A stretch of DNA of 64,000 nucleotides from assembly GCA_963824085.1 (NCBI GenBank), contig CAWGNT010000019.1, positions 75,174 to 139,173 on the forward strand, read 5' to 3'. The notes below the pieces were generated by a model. The model made no database searches. It saw nothing but the letters and a program-made list of their open reading frames with translations, and was not told where the DNA came from. Source of the stretch: JARRNE01 sp963824085. GTDB lineage: Bacteria; Pseudomonadota; Gammaproteobacteria; Chromatiales; Chromatiaceae. Each line of letters starts with the position of its first letter. Positions within the stretch are counted from its first letter, which is position 1. Both the position numbers and the translations under genes were made by a program. This document shows, in pieces, positions 20,570 to 31,016 of the stretch.

Positions 20570-22719
20570 TCAAGGTAAAGCGATGCTGTCGTTTCCTCGG
20601 GGCCAGCGCCCGATCACCGCGACCCCTCCCAGGCTACGGGCGACGACGAAGAGCTGCCCGCCGGTGAGCTCGGCGCGCTCGTGCATGCTCTGCAGCCCGA
20701 CGCCCGAGTGCTCCGGGTACGCGCCCTCCTCTATGCCTTTCCCGTTGTCCCGGATCGTCAGTACCAACTGGTCGCCCTCGGCGATCAAGGAAAGACGCAC
20801 CGTGTCGGCTTCGGCATGCTTCGCGATGTTGGTGAATGCCTCTTGTACGATGCGAAATATCTCCGTCTTCAACAGCGGCCGGATGGCATCTTCATCCAGC
20901 CTTATCTCGGTGTGGACCTGGATCTCGGGTGCGGCCTGCGCGAACTGCCGGACGAACCAGGTCAGGGTCGCCGCGATACCTAGGTCGTCGAGCATCGAAG
21001 GGCGCAGGGCCATCGACACCCGGCGCACCTCGTCCAACGTCGCCCGCAGGGAGCCCGCGAGCTCAAGCAGCGGCGTCCTATATTTTGAGCCATTCCCTTC
21101 GCCGCGCACTCGCCAATGATATGGTCGAGGTTGAATTTGATCGAATTGATACGTTGACCAACGCCGTCGTGGAGATCTCGCGCAATGCGCCGGCGCTCCT
21201 GCTCCTGGGCTATCAGTAGTTGCTCCGAGAGCTGCGCGGTTCGCGTCTTCGCTTGGATGAGACGCTGCTCGAATTCTTTCCCTGCCGTGATGTCGAGAAC
21301 ATTGCCAATGACAATGTCCCTGTCGCTCTCGGGGTACGGCGCCTGGGTGAGCCTGATCCAGACCCGGCGCCCGTCGCGACACGAGACCTGACACTCTGCG
21401 CCGGCGACGGCACGATTCAGGTGCGCATCCAGCCTGGCCGCCTGCGGGCAGTGTGAGCCGAGGACGTCGGCCAGCCGCATGCCGAGCAACTCGCCGTCCC
21501 GGTAACCGAGCAGGCTCGCGAAACGTCCGTTGTGATACGTGATCGTGCCCTCTTCGGCCAGATATATGCCCGTGACCGTGTTCTCCACGAAGGCGTGATA
21601 GCGGTACTCGTAGAGCTTTAGGGCCTGCCGATGTTCCTCGTGCTCCTCGATCTCGCGCTCCAACGACCGGTTTGCTCTCAGCAGCGCTGCGGTCTTGTCG
21701 GCCACCTGGAGCTTGAGCTCCTTGTTGAAGCCCTCGAGCAAGCGCCTTGCCTGGTTGCGCTCAGTGACGTCTTCCAACAGCGCGACGTAATGCCGAAGTG
21801 CACCCCCTGCCGCGTCCGGAAGAGGGCAACTCTGAATCCTCAAATCAAATACGCGCCCTGTCGGGTCCGCGAGCCCATCGAGGCTGACCGGCCCGCTCAG
21901 CAACTGTGCGCGCCACCGCTTCCATAACCGACCGTCCGCACCCTCCGGGGACTCATGCATGTGCGCGCCCGGCTCTATCGCGGTGCCGCGGGCGGTCATG
22001 GCGAGGGAGGCGGACTCGATCAGCCCGAGTTCGCGCAGCAGCTTGGTGAAGGAAGTGCCGCTAACTCGCGTGACGTCACCCAAACAAAGCCTTTCCAGGG
22101 CGCGGTTGGCACGTACAACCTCGCCGTCGCTGCTCAGGAGGCACACGAGCTGCGGCAACGAATCGACACTGGTCTCCCACTCCTTCTTCGCCCGCTCCAC
22201 CTGCAGATGGAGCTCACTCCTCTCGCGCTGCTCCCGCTCGCGCGCCACGAACAGCTCCACGTACATAAGGACGGTCGACAAGAACTCTGTTGCTTCGTCC
22301 TGCGGACCGATTGGGCGATCGGTGGCAACCAGTAGGATATCCACCGAGGATTCGCGGGTCCGTAGCGCGAAAGCAGTCACGTGCCGGTGGGGCGAATCAG
22401 CGGCTTGATGCAATGCTTCGGCTGGCATCGCAAACATATGGGAGCGTGCCAGGTGCTGGACCCCGACGGAAAGCTGTCGCGAAACGTAAGGCGCCGACGC
22501 CAGAAAGATATGCTTGGCTTCCCCGGACGCGGTCCCAACGCCGGCGACAAACTCCGGCACTCCGCTGTCCGGGTGGAGCCGCCCCAAGGCCACCGTCTCC
22601 GCCGGCACGGTGGATGCGATCACCGAGAGCACATTGCCCAGGGCCGAGCTCCAATCCGGGCCGTCGTGCAACACGTCCGCGATTTGCCGTAGTGCCTTGA
22701 TGGACTCCTGGACAGGCAT
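20570..22719 (-). CDS. NarX-like sensor histidine kinase with GAF and PAS domains (one frameshift)
   Basis: About 715 residues, soluble. The order is a GAF-like domain (to ~190), a PAS domain (SLPQLVCLLSSDGEVVRAN), a coiled linker, a second PAS (FVENTVTGIYLAEEGTITYH), a HisKA_3 dimerisation domain with the phospho-His in RRRIARDLHDGVGQRIN, and an HATPase_c domain with N box IVQEAFTNIAKHAEA and G1 box IRDNGKGIEEG. One missing base near 21083 splits the catalytic half from the rest; conserved sequence resumes at once (TLDEVRRVSMALRPSMLDDL). ATG at 22719 has GGAG eight bases upstream. It converges with the NarL-type regulator gene. Confidence 0.8.
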
Positions 22720-23310
22720 GACGTCCACTCCAGTCACGCAATTAGGACACTCATCGGACCTGACCGCCACGTTCGCCAACATCCCCTCCCGCGTGTCCCG
22801 CGGATTTGCGAAGTGATCCTTGCCAGGAGCACCAACCGTCGAAATACTAACGGACGGGGCTAGCTATCTACCATCCGGTAGCGGGCCATACAACTGGTAT
22901 CGGTATGGGGTTTTCTAAGCTGGCCAGATAGCTACGGTTCTGGCGATGTCCCGGCTGTGGCGGCGATACGCTGCCGTAACCGATACGTCGGGCCGCGCGT
23001 TGAAGGCAGTCAACCATCAAGAGGACTGCGACCGGGCCATCGGCATCCGCAGCCGGATTGACGTGGATTAGTGGTTCTCCTACGGCGCACCATACATACC
23101 AGGCGCTGCGGAGAACCCTGCGCGAGATCAAGTCTGGGGCAATACGAAGGAACAGGAATGCCATGAATCGCTGGGCATCGCAAAGGACACCGGCCGGCTT
23201 CAAGCACCCCCTGCCATCGGCGCAGGCACCGATCGGCCCGCAATCCGATGGGGCCACATCCGCTCGGTTCGTTTGGGAAACGGGGCCCATGTTACCTGCA
23301 CCACAACGCG
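22720..23310. other. Divergent intergenic region between two kinase genes
   Basis: A 591-base region between two divergently transcribed kinase genes. Open frames on the minus strand here look like random high-GC translation. A short imperfect repeat of GGTATCGGTATGG type occurs near 22895. No promoter box was convincing. Confidence 0.35.
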
Positions 23311-24685
23311 ATGAATAAACAGCGCAGTGCCAACGGGCTGTTGAGACTCGGCCGACTTTACGCAATTGCCAGCGTGGTAGGAATTCTACTCGCTGCCATC
23401 GCACTGGCGGTTCTGTACCGCGAGCTCTCCATGCGCGTCATCCTGACCTTCGGCGAGCGCGGCAACATCGCCGTGGCGACAACGGCACTGAACGCTTTTC
23501 GCTCCGAGCTTGCCGAATATCTCCAGCGGGAGCACACAGCTCACCAGTGTCAGCACTGCCGAGGAGGTACCTGCGGGGCTCTTGCGCACCATCCGAGAAT
23601 CCGTGCGGGACACGCCAATCGTGCGCATCAAGATCTACAACCACCACGGAATCGTGCTGTACTCAACCCGCGAGTACGAGATGGGCACGGACGACAGCGC
23701 CAACCCGGAGTTCCAACGTGCACTCCAAGGCAAAATTCAAAGCAAGCTGAGCTACCGGGATTGGTTCGACCTCTTCGAGCGTGGCGACCCCGATGAAAAC
23801 CTCATCGAGACTTACGTGCCTGTGCGCCGTGCCGGCGAGCGTCGACCCATTGGCGTTTTCGAGATCTACACGGACGTCAGCCCCATCGTAAGGGCAATGA
23901 TTCACAGCGAGTTGCTGGTCTTGCTCGGGATCGCGCTCATCATGAGCATACTTTACGGTGGGCTATTGTACGTGGTGCGCCGCTCCGAGCGGATCATCGC
24001 CGATCAACAACAAACCATTCTCGAGCGCAACGGCACGCTTCAGCTGCTTTCCGCCCGCATGCTTGCAGCCGAGGACGCTGAACGCCGCAGGATTGCCACG
24101 GAGCTGCATGAGGAAATTGCGCATACCCTCGCTGCGGCGAAGATGCGGGTCGAGGCATATGCGACCGCGAAATCCCATCCGCAATCAGGGCAAGGTCAAA
24201 GTGAAACCATCGTTCCGCTGGTTCAAGCGGCCATTCGCGACTTACGCAACCTCGCCATGGACCTCCGTCCTCCCAGCCTCGACGATTTTGGTGTATTGGC
24301 GACCGCCCGCTCGCTGTGCCGTGAGGCGGCTGATGCCAACGAGGAATTGTCAATCACAACGGATTTCACGGTCGGGGAAGAGGAGATTCCACCAGATCTG
24401 AAAGGAATCATTTTTCGAATACTCCAGGAGACGGTAAGGCGCGTCGCCCAAACGCCAGGAATCTCCAAGCTACAGGTCGCGATCAAGAAACAGCGGGACC
24501 AGCTAGAGCTGGCGGTCGATCTCGGGGAAGCCACCGCACGCGAAAGCACTGCAGCGGGAGCTGCGGAACAAAGGGACGATCCGATCGCTGCAATCTGGGA
24601 ACGCGCCGTCTTGTCGGGCGCGTCGTTCCAAAGGTCCAGAATCAGGGGTAACGGTGTGCGGTATTGCGCGGAGTGGCGTGTCTGA
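23311..24685 (+). CDS. Membrane NarX/DegS-type sensor kinase with degenerate ATPase (one frameshift)
   Basis: About 458 residues. A TM helix near residues 15-38 is followed by a periplasmic sensor segment (IKIYNHHGIVLYSTREYEMG) and a second TM (LLVLLGIALIMSILYGGLLY). The HisKA_3 motif ERRRIATELHEEIAHTLAAA carries the phospho-His, followed by LRPPSLDDFGVLA. The ATPase domain is eroded: the N box reads FRILQETVRRVAQTPG, lacking the conserved Asn, and the DNG position reads DLGE. It may be catalytically dead and act with the other kinase. A shift near 23530 joins ELAEYLQ to GSTQLTSVSTAEE. Confidence 0.7.
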
Positions 24686-24796
24686 GCTTGCGGCCTGACC
24701 GATGAAGGGAGGATCGGCTGCTGCTCCACGGAGCTTGACCGCTAGCGACATGTCTCTCGGATGAGCGCTTCTTGCTCCTGTCCTGATGCCGGGTAT

Positions 24797-25492
24797 TTAT
24801 TGCTGCACCTTCAGGCGATCGTGGACCGCGCGCACCGTCGGCACGAACCAGCACAGTGAGGTGGCGATGTTGCGCTGGTCCGCGTCGGTCACCCTACCCT
24901 GCAGGGTAACCTCGCCATCCTTGACGGCAATCTCGATCGACTCCCTTGCGAGCCGCGGATGCTCGCTGATCAGCGTACGAACGGCCTGGGCAACATCCTT
25001 ATCCAGATGCAGCGTCTTGGCCTCGTGATTGATCAAGTTCTTGACGTCGCAGCAGGCCCCGGTCTCCCAGGCAAGACCCTCGGCAAGGGACTTTCCCGCA
25101 AGGTCCAGGCGGCCGCCGAGGTAGATCGCCCCGTCGCGGACGATTACCCCAATCCAGGGCTCCTGGTGCGGTGGCGGGTGGCTGCCGGGCTCCACTATCG
25201 GAACTTCCGCAAAGGCGGGCTCGGCGCGCAGTGCCTCCCGAAGGACTTCCGCAAGCGCCTGATCTGAACGACGCTTGCTGCGCTCGAGGGTCACGCAGTC
25301 CTCGAATTCGATGCCCGGCAGCACACGACGCGCGACTCGCACCGCCTTGCGCTTGGCCGCGATATTGCCTACCTCTCCGTCGATCCGCCAGGGATCTCCG
25401 GCCTGGAGGGTGATCCGCTCGGCAAATGGCGCGAGGTCCGGATCATCACTGAATGCTTGCCGCAGTGCGGCGGTCGCTTGGGCTTCGTTCAA
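24797..25492 (-). CDS. BON-domain protein
   Basis: 231 residues with no signal peptide. The C-terminal ~70 residues are a BON domain (AVRTLISEHPRLARESIEIA, KDGEVTLQGRVTDADQR, TVRAVHDRLKVQQ). An N-terminal segment with PWRIDGEVGNIAAKRKAVRV resembles a second, weaker BON unit, and a central one reads IGVIVRDGAIYLGGRLD. BON domains bind phospholipid or other ligands and are common in envelope-stress proteins such as OsmY. Two further BON proteins are encoded at 45093 and 48706. Confidence 0.65.
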   Translation of the reverse strand: MNEAQATAALRQAFSDDPDLAPFAERITLQAGDPWRIDGEVGNIAAKRKAVRVARRVLPGIEFEDCVTLERSKRRSDQALAEVLREALRAEPAFAEVPIVEPGSHPPPHQEPWIGVIVRDGAIYLGGRLDLAGKSLAEGLAWETGACCDVKNLINHEAKTLHLDKDVAQAVRTLISEHPRLARESIEIAVKDGEVTLQGRVTDADQRNIATSLCWFVPTVRAVHDRLKVQQ

Positions 25493-25680
25493 GCTGATTC
25501 TCCCACTCTAACCCTTTGGTCACCTCACCCGCCCTGCGCTTCAGAAGGATCCATTCTCCAGCACAGAACCGGCGATCGTGTTCGTTCGGCACTCCGTTCC
25601 ACGCTTCGACAACACGCTCCCGCCTGAAGTGACCAAGCACCTATCGCGCCAATTGCTGCGCTCGGCCGGCAGCTCGGCCC

Positions 25681-27405
25681 TTACCCTCTCTGCAACAGCT
25701 CGCGCAACTCCGCCAAGGCGCGCGTGTTGACCACATCGGCGGCCTCCAGCCACCCGCGCCGGGCCTGACCTATCCCGAAGCGCATGAAGGCGAGGTTTCG
25801 GGTCCCGTGAGCGTCGGTCGAGATAACCACCTTGACCCCCATCTCCTTGGCCATCTTGCAGGCACTGTCCGTGAGGTCGAGGCGGCTCGGCTGGGCGTTT
25901 ACCTCCAGGAAGCAGCCGCGCTCGGCCGCAGCCTCCAGGATCTGTTCCAAGTCGAGCTCGTAGGGGTCCCGCTCCTCGAGAAGTCGCCCGCTCGGATGGG
26001 CGAAGATGTTGAACAAGGGGTTGTCCATTGCCCGCAGGACCCGTTCGGTCTGCTTCTCCTTGGGCAGGTTGAGCTTGTAGTGGACCGAGCACACCCGAAG
26101 GTCGAGGCGCTGCAGGATCGAATCCGGCAGGTCAAGCGAACCGTCGTCCAGGATATCCACCTCGATCCCCTTGAGAATGGCAATCCGTCCGTTTAGGTCC
26201 TCGTTCAGCCGGTCGATTGCCTCGATCTGCTTGGCGAGGCGCTTCTCGTCCAGGCCGTTGGCGACCGTCACGCGCCGCGAGTGGTCCGTGATGGCCAGGT
26301 ACTCGTAGCCGAGCTCTGCCGCCGCGTCGGCCATGGCCCGCAGGCTGTCGTGGCCGTCGCTCTCGGTCGTGTGGGCGTGCAGATCGCCGCGAATGTCGTC
26401 AAGCTCCACCAGCCGCGGCAGCCTGCCATTCTGGGCAGCCGTGATTTCGCCCCGGTCCTCCCTTAGCTCCGGGGGAATGTAGGGCAGGTCCACGCTTGCA
26501 TAGACCTCCTCTTCCGACTTGCCGGCGACCCGTTCGTCGCCGCGGAAGACGCCGTACTCGTTGATCTTGAAGCCCCGCTTCACGCCGAGCCTGCGCACTG
26601 CGATGTTGTGGGCCTTGGAGCCGGTGAAGTAGTGCAGGGCCGCCCCGTAGCTCACCTGCGGCACCACCCGCAGGTCCACCTGCAAACCGGAGCGCAGGTG
26701 CACCGTGGAACGGGTGTCGCCCTTGGAGACCACCTCGCTCACCTCGTCGTAGGTGACGAAGCGGTCCATCACCGGCGTGCCGCGCTTGCAGGTCACCAGG
26801 ATGTCGAGGTCTCCGACCGTCTCCTTGCGCCGGCGATAGCTTCCGGCGACCGTGATCTCGTTCACCCCGTCGATCCCCTTGAGATAGGCGACGAGGGGCT
26901 TGGCGATGTCTTCCGCATCGAGCAACAGGGTGCGCCGCTTCTCGCCGTGCCAGCGCTCGAGCCGTTCCCTGATCGTCTCTTCGGTCTTCTCACCGAAACC
27001 TTGCAGCTCGCGGACCTCGTGCGCCTCGACGGCCCGCCGGAGGTCGTCCAGTGTGTCGATGCCGAGCTTCTCGTGGAGTATCTTGACCCGCTTCGGACCC
27101 AGCCCTTCGACCTTCATCATCTCGCTTAGGCTCGCCGGGGTGCGCCCTTCGACCTCCTTCAGCTGGGGCAGGGAGCCCGTCTCGACGATGGCGTGGATCT
27201 TCTTGGCAATCGCCTCCCCAATGTTGGGGAGCTCGGTAAGATCGTCGCCCGCCTCCACCAGATCCGCCAGGCTCTCGGACATGCCGCCGATGACCCGCGC
27301 CGCCTCCCGATAGGCGCGCACGCGAAACCGGTTCGCTCCCTCCACCTCCAGCAGGTCGGCGAGCTCCCCAAAGGTTGCGGCTATCTCACGGTTGTGGATC
27401 TTCAT
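25681..27405 (-). CDS. polX: DNA polymerase/3'-5' exonuclease PolX
   Basis: 574 residues, the usual length for bacterial family X polymerases used in base-excision and gap repair. The order is an 8-kDa HhH domain (NIGEAIAKKIHAIVETG), a fingers HhH (VEGLGPKRVKILHEKLG), a palm with GSYRRRKETVGDLDILV (catalytic Asp pair) and VDLRVVP (third Asp), then a C-terminal PHP exonuclease domain (DLHAHTTESDGHDSLRAM, AITDHSRRV, FAHPSGR, STDAHG) with metal-binding His and Asp. The start ATG at 27405 follows the normal N-terminus (MKIHNREIA). The upstream in-frame sequence is a ligA remnant, so a longer fusion product is possible. Confidence 0.9.
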   Translation of the reverse strand: MKIHNREIAATFGELADLLEVEGANRFRVRAYREAARVIGGMSESLADLVEAGDDLTELPNIGEAIAKKIHAIVETGSLPQLKEVEGRTPASLSEMMKVEGLGPKRVKILHEKLGIDTLDDLRRAVEAHEVRELQGFGEKTEETIRERLERWHGEKRRTLLLDAEDIAKPLVAYLKGIDGVNEITVAGSYRRRKETVGDLDILVTCKRGTPVMDRFVTYDEVSEVVSKGDTRSTVHLRSGLQVDLRVVPQVSYGAALHYFTGSKAHNIAVRRLGVKRGFKINEYGVFRGDERVAGKSEEEVYASVDLPYIPPELREDRGEITAAQNGRLPRLVELDDIRGDLHAHTTESDGHDSLRAMADAAAELGYEYLAITDHSRRVTVANGLDEKRLAKQIEAIDRLNEDLNGRIAILKGIEVDILDDGSLDLPDSILQRLDLRVCSVHYKLNLPKEKQTERVLRAMDNPLFNIFAHPSGRLLEERDPYELDLEQILEAAAERGCFLEVNAQPSRLDLTDSACKMAKEMGVKVVISTDAHGTRNLAFMRFGIGQARRGWLEAADVVNTRALAELRELLQRG

Positions 27406-27855
27406 GGGTTGTTGCGCCTCCAGCCGCCAGCGGGAAAGTGTTCCCGACCTGCTGGTGGCTGAACCATCGCCGATCAGCTCCCTAAACTCGGCCTCGTCGA
27501 GCACCTCGACCCACTGATCGCGGGCCGCATCCACCGTGCCTCCCAAGTCTTCGCCCGCGCCCAGATAATCGTTCTCGCCGCTGACGCTCGAGGTGACTCG
27601 GCCACCCAAGCCCTTGATACGTCGAGTGGCCTCGACACGAGTGTAGCCCTCCGGCCTGCCTGTGAGGACAAAGGTCTTGCCCGCGAGCGGCTGCTCTTTC
27701 GGCCCCGAAGGCATGGGCCGCACATCTACCCCCGCCTCGTGCAAGTGGCGAAGCACCGCCCGGTTCTTTGGCTCATTGAAGAAGCGCACCACCGAAGCGG
27801 CGCTCCCTTCGCCAATCTCGGGAATTACTTCAATATCTCGCGCCGCGCACCTACG
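27406..27855 (-). pseudogene. ligA: NAD-dependent DNA ligase C-terminal remnant (HhH end + BRCT) in frame with polX
   Basis: About 150 codons match only the end of LigA: IPEIGEGSAASVVRFFNEPK from the last helix-hairpin-helix, then a BRCT domain (PLAGKTFVLTGRPEGYTR, GGRVTSSVSGENDYLGAGED, LDEAEFREL). No adenylation or OB domains exist upstream; the fixJ-like stop lies about 12 bases away. The remnant is open and in frame with polX through a short linker (TLSRWRLEAQQP), so a BRCT-PolX fusion can be made from a GTG at 27792. It is either debris of a deletion that joined ligA to polX or a recruited domain. Confidence 0.7.
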
Positions 27856-27867
27856 CCGAGGCAGGCT

Positions 27868-28497
27868 TCACGCCTGGTTAGCGCTCTTCAGCTTGACGGA
27901 GAGGAGGACGAGGTCGACGAGACTGCGCACCTTCATCTTTTCCATGATACGGGCGCGATGGGATTCGACCGTTCGGATGCTGATGCCAAAGTCGGCGGCA
28001 ACGACCTTATTGGAAGCCCCTGCGCAAATGCGGTCGAAGACCTCCTTCTCGCGGGCCGTAAGGGTCTCCCAACGTCCCTGCGCATCTTCCAGACTGATGC
28101 TCAAACTAGGGACTTGCTGCCCGCGACGCAGCACCTCCTGCACCCGGTCCAAAAGAACCTGCCCGCTAAACGGCTTGGTGAGAAAGTCGGCTGCCCCGAG
28201 CTTCATCGCCCGCACGGCCATCTCGATGTCCCCATGCCCGGTCAGCATAATCGTGGGCAGCCCAACGTCTTGCTCGCGCAGGCGCTCCAACAGTGCCATG
28301 CCGCTCATGCCCGGCATGCGCACATCGAGCAGTAGGCAGGTCGGGCGCGAGTTGGTCTCAGGCAAGGACTCGACGAACTCGTCGCAGGTCGCAAAGGTGT
28401 CGACGTCGATAGATACGGACTTCAGCAAGAGCGAGAGGGACTTCCGTATGTCCGGATCATCGTCGACCACATAGACGAGGGGCGTTTCGCTCATCAT
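27868..28497 (-). CDS. FixJ-family response regulator
   Basis: 209 residues. The receiver shows VYVVDDDPDIRKSL, the phospho-acceptor Asp in CLLLDVRMPGMSG, the switch MLTGHGD and the Lys in DFLTKPF. The LuxR-type output domain has LTAREKEVFDRICAGASNK and IRTVESHRARIMEKM. This layout is FixJ/TtrR-like. Its start codon overlaps the stop of the upstream kinase gene, so the two are translationally coupled and surely cognate. Confidence 0.85.
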   Translation of the reverse strand: MMSETPLVYVVDDDPDIRKSLSLLLKSVSIDVDTFATCDEFVESLPETNSRPTCLLLDVRMPGMSGMALLERLREQDVGLPTIMLTGHGDIEMAVRAMKLGAADFLTKPFSGQVLLDRVQEVLRRGQQVPSLSISLEDAQGRWETLTAREKEVFDRICAGASNKVVAADFGISIRTVESHRARIMEKMKVRSLVDLVLLSVKLKSANQA

Positions 28498-31016
28498 GTC
28501 GAAACTATAGCCGGCAACTCGATCTTGAACACGGCTCCCGGTGAGTCTTTCACCTCCACTCCAATCTTACCCCCATGATTTTCCACGACCGTTCTGGCAA
28601 TCGACAGCCCGATACCGAGGGCGTCCGTCCTGCTGGTGACCCACGGCTCGAACAATCGGTCGGCGAGGGGCGGAGCGATGCCCTCCCCGCTATCCACGAC
28701 TCGAATGATAATCCGGTTACCGACTGGATCTTGGCTAGTGCTGACAATCAAGTGCCGCTGGTCGCGCGGAGTCCCCTGCAGGGCATCGATCGCATTCACC
28801 AGCAGCTGTATCAGCATCTGCTCAAGCTCAACGGGATCAGCATACAAGGCTGGCAGGTTGGATCGGAGCTCCCGGATCACCGCCACGTTGTCCTCGACCA
28901 ATCGCTCGTCCAGAAACAACAAGGAGGACGCCACCAGCTCGTTGACCTCGACCCGTACCGGTGTGACCTTGCGTCTGCGGATCAGGGTCCGCAAGGAATC
29001 CAGGGTATCGGCGGCGCGCGCTGCAACGCGTGTCATATCGCCCAGGATCTCCGCGAGCCGCTCCTCGCTTAACCGCCCGCTCTGATGAAGCCGCTCGGCG
29101 GCGCTGGCATAGGTTGCCATCGCCGCGATGGGCTGACTAAGCTGGTGCGCCGCAGCCGCGGCGATCTCTGCCGTCAGGGCGAGCCTGCCCACCCGGGCGA
29201 GCTCATCGCGGTTCTGCACCAGCCGGCGCTGAAGCTGCTTTTGCGCCGTGATGTCGATCAGGGTTATAACTCCGCCCTCGACGGTGTTGTCCGGCCCGAG
29301 GAGCGGGCGCCCCGTGGCCGTCACCCAGCGTCCCCGCTTGGTCCCGGGACGCCGCAGATAAAGCTGCGTGGGCTCGGTAGCCTCTCCTCGCATGGCCCGC
29401 ACGAGCGGCAGCTCGTCCGTGCTCATCAGGTCACCGGCCTCGCTGCGATAGACGCCGTACTGCTCGGGCCACTTCTCGGGGGCGATGTCGCGCGGACCCG
29501 TATCCACAATACGCGCAGCCCCGCTGTTCCACATCAGGAAACGGCCGTCCTTGTCGGCGACCACGACGCCGTCGCCGATGTTCTCCAAGATGAGCCGCTG
29601 CAGCTCGTGCTGCCGCCGCAATGCCAGGGTGCGCTCCTCCACGCGCTGCTCCAGGTCCGCGTTGAGCTCCGCCAGCGCCCGCTCCCTGCTCTTGACCTCA
29701 TCGGCCATCCGCCTGAAGGCCCCGGTGAGCGCGCCCACCTCTCCACTCACGACCTCGGGAAGCGGAGCACCATATTCGCCGGCCGCGATTGCCTCCGATG
29801 CCTTCACGAGCGACCTCAGAGAGCGCGTGAGCCCGCGCACCATGAGGGCCACCAACAGGGTCGCGGCCAGCAGCAAGGCGCCCATCCATACAAGGCTCTC
29901 GCGGCGCATCATGCCGACCTGTGAGGACAAAGCCGCCGCAGACTCTGTCAGAATGAGGTCGAGCCGAAAGCCGGGGTCGCCGGTCGGGAAGGTCCGCGAC
30001 GCCACGTAGGCAATGGACCTCCCCTTGCCATTGCCCAAGCGAAAGAAACCGCCCCTGCTCGGCGGCGTGGAGGCAATCGCGGCGGCCTCTTCGGGGAAGG
30101 CGTCCTTAAGGCGATAAGGGTGCCCGAGCTCGGCCCCAAATGCCCGATCCGGGTTCGGGGTCAACAGGAAATTACCCCTGTCATCGACGAGAAATGCCTT
30201 CTCGCCGCCCTGGATGAAGGCGCGCAGCGGCGCTAGCAGGTCGCGGATGTCCATATTGATCACCACCACTCCGACGAGCTTTCCCTCCGTACCGCGAACT
30301 GGTGTTGCTGCGCGCACCGTAGGGACGTGGGGGACCTGGATCTGACCGTGCTCCCTGTTGAGATCAAACCGCGACAGGTAGACCTCGCCCGCGGGGAGAG
30401 AGGCCGCCCGGCGAACGTAATACCGCTCACCCTTCCTCTGCAGGTCCGCATCGGGGGTCACCAAAAGCTTTCCGTCCACCCGCTCGATTCGAACCAGCTC
30501 GCGCCCGCCATCACCTGCTGCGATGAGACGCAGCTGGATGTACTCGGGCCGGGATTCGGCAAAGGCGAGGAAGAGTTGCTGAAGGTGTTTCCGCCAATGG
30601 GCCAAATCCATTTGCCCGGCTTCACCCGCCGCTGCTCCGTGCTCGAGCAGGGCACACAGACCCCGCACGGCCGGTGTCTGCGCAAGGAAGAGCGTATCGC
30701 GCTGAAGACGCTCAAGACGACGCTGTAGATCATCAGCCGCGCGCTCGCCATGGAGCCGCAAAAAGGAGAGGGAGCGCTGCTGCAGCGCCTCGGAACGGCC
30801 GCGGTCGAATAGGTAACCGACACCGAGCGCAGCGGTGATCAGAAGGGCGACGAAAAGGGCTCCGAGACGGAGCGGAAGGGACTGCAGCAATGTCGGAGAG
30901 ACGCCGGCCCGGGAACCCATGGGACGCGAAGTACCCGCTCGAGCGGCAGCAAATCGGCGAGGGGCTGTGCGCGACCCGCGCCCCAGCCCCTCGCCCTGAC
31001 CACTCTTTTGCAGCAC
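28494..31016 (-). CDS. Membrane sensor histidine kinase (Cache-PAS-HisKA), cognate to the FixJ-type regulator
   Basis: Up to 840 residues. TM1 (LGALFVALLITAALGVGYLF) and TM2 (LVWMGALLLAATLLVALMV) bracket a large periplasmic double-Cache sensor (EYIQLRLIAAGDGGRELVRI, YYVRRAASLPAGEVYLSRFD). An HAMP linker, coiled coil and PAS (ILENIGDGVVVADKDGRFLM) follow, then a phospho-acceptor region AAAAHQLSQPIAAMATYASA and an ATPase with N box MLIQLLVNAIDALQG and GLGLS-like GIGLSIARTVVENHGG. FixL/DctB-like. Several Met codons near the N-terminus make the start uncertain. The sensor domain suggests small organic-acid or amino-acid ligands. Confidence 0.8.
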   Translation of the reverse strand: MLQKSGQGEGLGRGSRTAPRRFAAARAGTSRPMGSRAGVSPTLLQSLPLRLGALFVALLITAALGVGYLFDRGRSEALQQRSLSFLRLHGERAADDLQRRLERLQRDTLFLAQTPAVRGLCALLEHGAAAGEAGQMDLAHWRKHLQQLFLAFAESRPEYIQLRLIAAGDGGRELVRIERVDGKLLVTPDADLQRKGERYYVRRAASLPAGEVYLSRFDLNREHGQIQVPHVPTVRAATPVRGTEGKLVGVVVINMDIRDLLAPLRAFIQGGEKAFLVDDRGNFLLTPNPDRAFGAELGHPYRLKDAFPEEAAAIASTPPSRGGFFRLGNGKGRSIAYVASRTFPTGDPGFRLDLILTESAAALSSQVGMMRRESLVWMGALLLAATLLVALMVRGLTRSLRSLVKASEAIAAGEYGAPLPEVVSGEVGALTGAFRRMADEVKSRERALAELNADLEQRVEERTLALRRQHELQRLILENIGDGVVVADKDGRFLMWNSGAARIVDTGPRDIAPEKWPEQYGVYRSEAGDLMSTDELPLVRAMRGEATEPTQLYLRRPGTKRGRWVTATGRPLLGPDNTVEGGVITLIDITAQKQLQRRLVQNRDELARVGRLALTAEIAAAAAHQLSQPIAAMATYASAAERLHQSGRLSEERLAEILGDMTRVAARAADTLDSLRTLIRRRKVTPVRVEVNELVASSLLFLDERLVEDNVAVIRELRSNLPALYADPVELEQMLIQLLVNAIDALQGTPRDQRHLIVSTSQDPVGNRIIIRVVDSGEGIAPPLADRLFEPWVTSRTDALGIGLSIARTVVENHGGKIGVEVKDSPGAVFKIELPAIVST

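Noticed and set aside
3434..23178. A 19-base identical string at 3434-3452 and 23160-23178
   Set aside because: One copy is coding sequence of the SCO gene and the other lies in an intergenic region; flanks do not match, so chance or minor is likelier than a mobile repeat.
22868..23404. A 178-residue minus-strand frame between the two kinase genes
   Set aside because: Random-looking composition, overlaps the start of the plus-strand kinase, no start signal.
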